Source: WVXT01 sp964403285
Lineage (GTDB): Bacteria > UBA6262 > WVXT01
Reading direction: 5' to 3'
DNA: 64,000 nucleotides
Assembly (NCBI GenBank): GCA_964403285.1
Contig: CAYOFG010000005.1
Span: forward strand, 15,173 to 79,172
The notes beneath the pieces are model-generated. The model did not search any database. It worked only from the letters and a program-made list of their open reading frames with translations, and was not told the DNA's origin. Below are positions 58,735-64,000 of this stretch, piece after piece (positions within the stretch are counted from its first letter, which is position 1; each line of letters begins with the position of its first letter). A program made the translations under genes and the position numbers.

Positions 58735-59125
58735 TCTGTTTTTAGCCCGTTAGAAGGTTCTGTCCTTTGATGGAGATGGTATGGGGAGGAAGGTATAGCA
58801 AAATTTCTAGCGAGGCTTAGAGGTGTGCGCCGTAATTTCCGGCGGGATGAGAGACATTGGTGGGGATGGACAAAGTTTGAAGCATCCCGATAACAATCGG
58901 GATGCGGATTAGGGAGTTTGAGGGAAACAATCTGGTTCCCCTCAAGGGGCGCCGGTCGCGACGAATAAGGAGCGACGACCGAGCGAAGCGAGGGAAAGAC
59001 GCGGGCGCGAGATGGTGAGCGCCCCGGAGGACAGAGAAGAAATGTCCAATGGACATTTCGTGAATGCCAGAGGGGCGAAGCCCCTATGGAAGTAACCCCG
59101 GGGGTTATCTTGTAATAGCGGTGTC
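58735..59125 (+). other. Gene-free block of repeats and hairpins upstream of the aminotransferase
   Basis: About 390 bp. 58878-58955 contains GCATCCCGAT...ATCGGGATGCGGATTAGG and TTGAGGGAAACAATCTGGTTCCCCTCAA, which recurs at 63932-64000. Then comes a GC-rich segment resembling the HU leader, followed by three successive perfect hairpins, ATGTCCAATGGACAT, GGGGCGAAGCCCC and AACCCCGGGGGTT, up to the aminotransferase start. I looked for a T-box and found no clear specifier loop or TGGNACCGCG box. Confidence 0.6.
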
Positions 59126-59130
59126 CTTCT

Positions 59131-60357
59131 ATGCGCTGTGCTGAAAAACTGAACAAATTGCCTCCGTACCTTTTCGGTGCAATAAATGCCCTTAAAGAGG
59201 AGGCTTATGCCAGAAAACAGGATGTTATCGATCTGGGTATGGGTAACCCTGATATAGCTACCCCTCCCCATATAGTAGAGAGGCTTTGCGATACAATAAG
59301 AAACCATCCATGCACCCATCGTTATCCACAGGCCAAGGGGATGCCCAAGTTTAGAAAAGCGGTTGCCGATTGGTATGGGAAGAGGTTCAAGGTCAAATTA
59401 GACCCGGAAAGCGAAGTTCTCGCTCTGATTGGTTCAAAAGAGGGAATTGGGCATATGTGCATGGCTTATCTCAACCCCGGTGACCTCGCCCTGGTGCCCA
59501 ATCCGACGTATCTCATACACCGCAACGGGGTGATTTTAGCGGGGGGAGAAGTTTATGATTTGCCCATTCTTCCTGAAAAAAATTATTTGCCAGAGCTGGA
59601 AAAGATTCCATCCAAGGTTGCCAAAAAGGCAAAGCTGATGTTTCTAAGCTATCCCAACAACCCCACTACAGCGGTAGTGGAAGATATCTCTTTTTTCAAA
59701 GAGGTGGTGGCTTTTGCCAAGAAGTACGATATAATTGTCTGCCACGACTTTGCCTACTCGGAGATAACATTTGATGGATTTAAGCCTCCCTCTTTCCTCG
59801 AGGTGCCGGGAGCAAAAGATGTGGGATTGGAGTTTCACACCTTCTCTAAAACTTACAATATGGCTGGGTGGAGGCTGGGATTCTGCGTGGGCAACAGAGA
59901 GATCTTAAGACCTCTGGAAAGGTTGAAGAGTTATCTCGATTTTGGAGTATTTACTGCCATTCAACTGGCAGGAGTTTTGGCTTTGAGTGCTTCTCAGAAA
60001 TGCGTAGAAGATACTGTGGCTGAGTATAAAAGAAGGCGAGATAAGTTTGTGGATGGTCTCAATAAAATTGGTTGGAAAGTAGAAAAACCGAAAGCTACTA
60101 TGTACCTCTGGGCCAGGTTGCCAGAAAAATTTGCCGGTATGTCCTCCCTCCAATTTGCAGAACTTTTGATAGAAAGAACAGGGATAGCAGTCGCTCCCGG
60201 GATTGGCTTTGGTAGTTATGGGGAAGGTTTTGTGCGTATGGCATTGGTTACACACTATAATAGATTTCACGATGCCTTGTTGCGACTAAAGAAGTTTTTG
60301 AGGGAAGGGCCACCGCGAACAGGTGGTGGTCGGGTGAAGCAGGGGATGAAGGGATAA
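59131..60357 (+). CDS. PLP-dependent aminotransferase, AlaC/LL-DAP type (class I)
   Basis: 408 residues. Fold type I aminotransferase with LGMGNPDIATPPHIVE, HRYPQAKGMPKFRKAVADWY, SKEGIGHMCMAYLNPGDLALVPNPTYLIH, YPNNPTTAV, DFAYSEITFDG and the PLP lysine (Lys240) in FSKTYNMAGWRLGF. The family includes alanine/glutamate-pyruvate and LL-diaminopimelate aminotransferases. Placement just before hom-thrC-thrB suggests service to the aspartate-family or alanine pathway. The exact substrate cannot be fixed from sequence alone. Confidence 0.88.
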   Translation: MRCAEKLNKLPPYLFGAINALKEEAYARKQDVIDLGMGNPDIATPPHIVERLCDTIRNHPCTHRYPQAKGMPKFRKAVADWYGKRFKVKLDPESEVLALIGSKEGIGHMCMAYLNPGDLALVPNPTYLIHRNGVILAGGEVYDLPILPEKNYLPELEKIPSKVAKKAKLMFLSYPNNPTTAVVEDISFFKEVVAFAKKYDIIVCHDFAYSEITFDGFKPPSFLEVPGAKDVGLEFHTFSKTYNMAGWRLGFCVGNREILRPLERLKSYLDFGVFTAIQLAGVLALSASQKCVEDTVAEYKRRRDKFVDGLNKIGWKVEKPKATMYLWARLPEKFAGMSSLQFAELLIERTGIAVAPGIGFGSYGEGFVRMALVTHYNRFHDALLRLKKFLREGPPRTGGGRVKQGMKG

Positions 60358-60361
60358 TCTA

Positions 60362-60440
60362 CAAATGTCATTGCGAGCGACTGAAAGGAGCGTGGCAATC
60401 TCGAGATTGCTTCGTCGCTTCCGCTCCTCGCAATGACAGC
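60362..60440. repeat. TCATTGCGAGC...GCAATGAC palindromic repeat
   Basis: TGTCATTGCGAGCGACTGAAAGGAG, then a central CAATCTCGAGATTG palindrome, then CTCCTCGCAATGACA: long inverted repeat with mismatches. Related pieces occur at 53062-53135 and inside both MITE-like elements. Confidence 0.75.
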
Positions 60441-60502
60441 TGACCGAGCAACTCCAATAACTATCCCTTCATCCTTGGGGTGTTAAGAGGTAGGGAAAGT
60501 CT

Positions 60503-61816
60503 ATGAAGAGAAAAGTCAATTTGGGTCTTATAGGATTAGGCACGGTAGGTGTGGGTGTAATCGAACTTTTGCAGAGGAATAGTCTAATTATAAGACAGAA
60601 AGTGGGAACAGAAGTATGTGTAAGAGCTATCTGCGATAAAGACCCGTATCGGCGCAAGCTGGCCCGCAGGATGAAAATTAAAGATAGTATTGTAACTAGA
60701 GATCCTAGCCAAATTCTAAACAATCCAGAGATAGATATTATAGTAGAATTAATTGGAGGATATGAGCCAGCGAGAAAGATAGTACTTACCGCCATAAAAA
60801 GAGGAAAACACGTGGTTACAGCCAACAAAGCGCTTTTGGCCAAGCACTGGGCAGAGGTATTTTCGAAAGCCCGAAAACATAAAGTACTGGTCTATTTTGA
60901 AGCGAGTGTGGGTGCGGGGATTCCTGTAATTCAGGCATTAAATGAAGGACTCTCGGCTAATAAAATCAAGGTAATCCTGGGTATCCTCAATGGGACAACT
61001 AATTATATTTTAACTAAGATGTCTAAAGAGGAGCTCGACTTTAAGAATGCTTTAGTTCAGGCAAAGATAGCAGGTTTTGCTGAAGCGGATCCTTCCATAG
61101 ACTTGGAGGGAATAGATACTGTGCACAAACTTGCTATTTTGGGGTCGATTGCCTTTGGCGCCCAGGTTAGGTTGGAAGATGTCTATTGTGAAGGGATCAC
61201 GCACATTGCTCAGGAAGATATAAAATATGGTAAAAGTGAATTTGGCTATATTCTTAAACTCTTGGCAATTCTAAAAGTGACCGATGGTGGAATAGATGTG
61301 CGCGTGCATCCTACTTTCATTCCTCAAGAGCATCTTCTCACTTCAGTAAACGAAGAATATAATGCTGTCTATATTACTGGAGACGCTGTGGGGGAGACGA
61401 TGTTTTATGGGAAAGGGGCTGGTCAGATGCCTGCCGCTTCTGCTGTCGTCAGCGACGTTATTTATCTTTCCCGGAATGTTTACAACAACATCGCCGGTCG
61501 CGTGCCTTATGTATTGTGTGACCCCAAGAAGAAGCTTAATATACTCGATATTAATAGAATGGAAACGAAGTATTATATAAGGTTTACAGTTGTCGACCTC
61601 CCGGGTGTTCTCTCCAAGATATCGGGAATCCTGGGGAAGAACGGAGTCTCCATTGCCTCCGTTTTCCAGAAAGAGGGCGCTTCCTTGAGAGAAGTTCCCA
61701 TCATAATGGTAACTCACAAGGCAAGAGAAGGAGCTGTCAGGAAAGCGTTAGGAGAAATAGACCGCCTTAAGATTGTCAGGAAAAAGAGCAGATTTATCAG
61801 AATAGAAGAAGCATAA
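60503..61816 (+). CDS. hom: Homoserine dehydrogenase with ACT domain
   Basis: A 437-residue monofunctional enzyme (no aspartokinase fused) reducing aspartate semialdehyde to homoserine. The Rossmann motif GLIGLGTVGVGVIELL, VTANKALLAKHW, YFEASVGAGIPVIQ, GILNGTTNYILTKM and AGFAEADPSIDLEGIDTVHKLAILG are present. The C-terminal ~75 residues (RFTVVDLPGVLSKISGILGKNGVSIASVFQKE) form an ACT domain for feedback control, normally by threonine. First gene of hom-thrC-thrB. Confidence 0.97.
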   Translation: MKRKVNLGLIGLGTVGVGVIELLQRNSLIIRQKVGTEVCVRAICDKDPYRRKLARRMKIKDSIVTRDPSQILNNPEIDIIVELIGGYEPARKIVLTAIKRGKHVVTANKALLAKHWAEVFSKARKHKVLVYFEASVGAGIPVIQALNEGLSANKIKVILGILNGTTNYILTKMSKEELDFKNALVQAKIAGFAEADPSIDLEGIDTVHKLAILGSIAFGAQVRLEDVYCEGITHIAQEDIKYGKSEFGYILKLLAILKVTDGGIDVRVHPTFIPQEHLLTSVNEEYNAVYITGDAVGETMFYGKGAGQMPAASAVVSDVIYLSRNVYNNIAGRVPYVLCDPKKKLNILDINRMETKYYIRFTVVDLPGVLSKISGILGKNGVSIASVFQKEGASLREVPIIMVTHKAREGAVRKALGEIDRLKIVRKKSRFIRIEEA

Positions 61817-61880
61817 ACGGGCTCAATAAATTGAGCCCCTACACATTTACTGTAGGGGTTCGATTCATCGAACCCGGAAT
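61817..61880. repeat. Palindromes between hom and thrC
   Basis: GGGCTCAATAAATTGAGCCC (identical to 52950) is followed by GTAGGGGTTCGATTCATCGAACCC. No T-tract follows, so transcription probably continues into thrC. Confidence 0.7.
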
Positions 61881-61897
61881 TGAATGGGTTAATTTGA

Positions 61898-62962
61898 GTG
61901 GTATATCAGGGTGTAATTAGAAGGTATAAGAAGTATCTACCGGTTACCGAGAAGACTCCCATAGTAACTCTCCTGGAGGGAGATACACCGTTAATTGAAG
62001 CGGAAAATCTAAGAGTCAGTCTGGGAGTCGACTCTAAGATCTATTTGAAATATGAGGGTCTAAATCCTACCGGCTCGTTTAAGGACCGGGGGATGACCGT
62101 GGCTGTATCCAAGGCTGTGGAAGAAGGAGCCAGGGCAGTTATCTGTGCTTCCACAGGAAATACTTCAGCTTCTGCAGCAGCTTATGCTGCCAAAGCAAAG
62201 CTAAAATGTGTAGTTCTGATTCCCGAGGGAGCAGTGGCTTTAGGGAAGCTCTCCCAGGCACTGATTCATGGCGCCCAGGTGCTTGCGATTAAGGGTAACT
62301 TCGACGATGCTTTGAATTTAGCCAGAGAAATCAGCGTCAAGTATCCGGTTGTGCTGGTCAATTCAATTAATCCCCACAGGATTGAAGGTCAGAAAACAGC
62401 AGCTTTTGAAATTGTTGATTCACTGGGAGATGCACCTGATTATCAGTTTATGCCCGTAGGTAATGCAGGTAATATCACTGCTTATTGGAAAGGGTACAAA
62501 GAATACAGAAGGATCTTTCTGGGAGAGCGAAAACTGAAGTTGCCCCGGATGATGGGATTCCAAGCTGAAGGAGCAGCGCCGATTGTGCGCGGACATCCCA
62601 TAAAGAAACCAAGAACTATTGCCACAGCAATTAGAATTGGAAATCCTGCCTCTTGGAAGAAGGCCGAGGAGGCTCGCGACGAATCTAAAGGCGTAATTGA
62701 TACTGTAACTGATAAAGAGATTATTGCTGCGTATAAAATGTTAAGTTCTCGGGAAGGACTTTTTGTGGAACCTGCTTCTGCTGCCAGCGTGGCGGGGCTC
62801 ATAAAATACGTTCAACAAGGATACTTTTCCCGTCCTTCTGCTATAGTTTGTATTCTGACAGGGCATGGCCTTAAAGATCCTGATAGGGCGATTAAAGTTG
62901 CCCGAAAAGTAAGAGTAGTCAAAGCCGACTTAAAATCAGTAGTAGACGAGATGAGGTTGTGA
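61898..62962 (+). CDS. thrC: Threonine synthase
   Basis: A 354-residue PLP enzyme that converts O-phosphohomoserine to threonine. GDTPLIEAENL, the PLP lysine in NPTGSFKDRGMTVAVSKA, STGNTSASAAAYAAKA, PVGNAGNITAYWKGYKEY and VEPASAASVAGLIKY are present. Short (class 2-like) type. GTG/ATG choice: the first start at 61898 is followed by a typical N-terminus YQGVIRRYKKYLPV. Overlaps thrB by 4 bp. Confidence 0.96.
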   Translation: MVYQGVIRRYKKYLPVTEKTPIVTLLEGDTPLIEAENLRVSLGVDSKIYLKYEGLNPTGSFKDRGMTVAVSKAVEEGARAVICASTGNTSASAAAYAAKAKLKCVVLIPEGAVALGKLSQALIHGAQVLAIKGNFDDALNLAREISVKYPVVLVNSINPHRIEGQKTAAFEIVDSLGDAPDYQFMPVGNAGNITAYWKGYKEYRRIFLGERKLKLPRMMGFQAEGAAPIVRGHPIKKPRTIATAIRIGNPASWKKAEEARDESKGVIDTVTDKEIIAAYKMLSSREGLFVEPASAASVAGLIKYVQQGYFSRPSAIVCILTGHGLKDPDRAIKVARKVRVVKADLKSVVDEMRL

Positions 62963-63924
62963 ATATCGGTACATTAATGGGTATGAAGAAAGTAAAAGTT
63001 AGAGTCCCGGCTACCACGGCCAATTTAGGACCGGGCTTCGATGTCCTGGCATTGGCGCTTCGACTTTACAATACTGTAGAGATGGAAGTGGGCCCCGGGA
63101 AAAGTGAAAAAAAATTACAGATTGATATCGTAGGCGAAGGGGAAAAGGATCTACCCAGAGACAGAAGAAACATTGTGTATCGAGCAGCCAAACTCGTATT
63201 CGACAGATTTCACTTCGCTCCCGGTACTTTATACATTAGACTTATAAACAGAATACCTCTTGCCCGTGGACTGGGTAGTAGTGCGGCAGCAAGGATTGGA
63301 GGATTGGTAAGTGCAAACAGACTTTGTGGAGAGAGATTGAGTAGAGAAGAGATATTGAACTTGGCAGCGGAAATAGAAGGTCACGCGGATAACGTGTCTG
63401 CAGCAATGGTGGGGGGATTAACAGTCTCTTGTATCTCTTCTCCCAAAGGAAGAAAAGGCAGGAGAATAGAGATTATGAAGTTAAATCCGCCTCAGAATCT
63501 CTCCTGTGTGGTTTGCGTTCCCAATTTCCAGATAATGACGAAGCAAGCAAGGGAAATCTTACCCAAGACTGTAAGATTTGAACAAGCAGTGTTTACCTCT
63601 TCTCGAGTAGCCATGCTTCTGGCTTCTCTGATTAACAGAAGATACGATTTTTTGGGAATGGCAATGGAAGACAGGCTCCATCAACCTTATAGGAAGAGGC
63701 TGGTCAAGGGAATGGAGTTAGTCTTCAAAGAAGCGCTGCAAGCAGGAGCTTTAGGCGTGAGCCTGAGTGGAGCAGGACCGAGTATACTTGCGTTCACCAC
63801 ATCTTCCCCTCCTTCATGCGCGGAAGAGGTTGGAAAAGCTATGCGCAAAGCCTTTGCCAGACATAAAGTAGAGAGTAGATATTTAGTTCTGGACATAGAT
63901 AAACAGGGGACAAAAATAATTTAG
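62959..63924 (+). CDS. thrB: Homoserine kinase
   Basis: A GHMP-family kinase of up to 321 residues that phosphorylates homoserine for ThrC. VRVPATTANLGPGFDVLALAL, the ATP loop PLARGLGSSAAARIGGLVSANRL and SLSGAGPSILAFT are clear. The start is ambiguous: GTG 62959 overlaps the thrC stop and has GAGG close by, while ATG 62977 and ATG 62983 lie in frame and remove six or eight residues before the conserved MKKVKVRVPATTANLG. It completes the threonine operon. Confidence 0.96.
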   Translation: MNIGTLMGMKKVKVRVPATTANLGPGFDVLALALRLYNTVEMEVGPGKSEKKLQIDIVGEGEKDLPRDRRNIVYRAAKLVFDRFHFAPGTLYIRLINRIPLARGLGSSAAARIGGLVSANRLCGERLSREEILNLAAEIEGHADNVSAAMVGGLTVSCISSPKGRKGRRIEIMKLNPPQNLSCVVCVPNFQIMTKQAREILPKTVRFEQAVFTSSRVAMLLASLINRRYDFLGMAMEDRLHQPYRKRLVKGMELVFKEALQAGALGVSLSGAGPSILAFTTSSPPSCAEEVGKAMRKAFARHKVESRYLVLDIDKQGTKII

Positions 63925-63930
63925 TCTTAA

Positions 63931-64000
63931 GCATCCCGATTTTCAATCGGGATGCGGATTAGGGAGTTTGAGGGAAACAATCTGGTTTCCCTCAAGGGGC
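63931..64000 (+). repeat. Hairpin element, direct copy of 58878-58950 (cut by window edge)
   Basis: GCATCCCGATTTTCAATCGGGATGC and TTGAGGGAAACAATCTGGTTTCCCTCAA match the block at 58878-58950 apart from the loop of the first hairpin and one base in the second. The two copies lie on both sides of the aminotransferase-hom-thrC-thrB segment. Confidence 0.8.

Noticed and set aside
58735..59125. Possible T-box leader before the aminotransferase
   Set aside because: Hairpins are abundant but no specifier loop, AG-bulge or antiterminator TGGNACCGCG sequence is visible, and no terminator with T-tract follows.

Overview
This is a stretch of chromosome from a diderm (Gram-negative-type) bacterium of moderate GC. 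The diderm call rests on outer-membrane beta-barrel proteins, a porin, two PorV/UPF0164-like proteins and two secreted proteins with type IX-like C-terminal domains. Gene content and order (long multi-domain histidine kinases, obg/proA-nadD-LCP-rsfS type order, TTG/GTG starts, many intergenic palindromes) suggest an uncultured candidate-phylum lineage of the Omnitrophota kind. That placement is an impression, not a demonstration. No rRNA, CRISPR array, prophage or transposase gene is visible.

Layout. (1) 1-5065: a signalling block with the tail of one histidine kinase, a complete multi-domain kinase, three single-domain response regulators and a receiver-GGDEF protein with an altered GGDDF signature. 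(2) 5340-9626: a trehalose operon (otsA, otsB, DUF5752-like, treT) behind a consensus promoter. (3) 9700-13640: the most unusual region, two tandem units, each a cyclic-di-GMP-I riboswitch followed by a gene for an exported beta-barrel-like protein with a C-terminal transglutaminase-like domain. The two genes share an 851-bp tract that reads as identical. (4) 14095-15468: a NarL-type histidine kinase and a small CxxC protein. (5) 15746-17760, minus strand: a tungstate-binding protein and a porin behind a Moco/Tuco-like riboswitch with an intrinsic terminator. (6) 17890-22515: a MgtA-type P-ATPase and a HEPN/MNT-like pair lying between two copies of a small repeated transcription unit that encodes a 25-residue basic peptide. 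(7) 22582-29567: tRNA-Glu and a kdp operon including a microprotein, an easily missed kdpF and a KdpD with no usable kinase module. (8) 29771-38139: a UDG-like protein, tRNA-Met, tilS-ftsH-folE-folP, a GNAT-like protein and an epimerase. (9) 38237-50601: a CPBP protease, a lipid kinase, secreted and outer-membrane proteins, two histidine kinases, and a T9SS-like secreted protein under a third c-di-GMP riboswitch. (10) 50897-63924: housekeeping genes plsY, proA, nadD, LCP, rsfS, argS, an MBL-fold protein, HU, an aminotransferase and hom-thrC-thrB.

How it fits together. Three c-di-GMP-I riboswitches, all controlling exported cell-surface proteins, plus a GGDEF-type regulator point to a c-di-GMP-controlled surface programme. 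Two of the three aptamers are followed by terminators. The first instead carries the ribosome-binding site and start codon of its own gene, so the tandem duplicates may respond to the ligand in opposite ways.

The intergenic DNA is rich in repeats: a pair of about 195-bp MITE-like elements with 15-bp terminal inverted repeats, GTGACAGGTAC-type palindromes, arrays of short perfect hairpins, and a hairpin element near both ends of the threonine gene cluster. All functional statements come from reading the sequence and from family knowledge; no database search was run.
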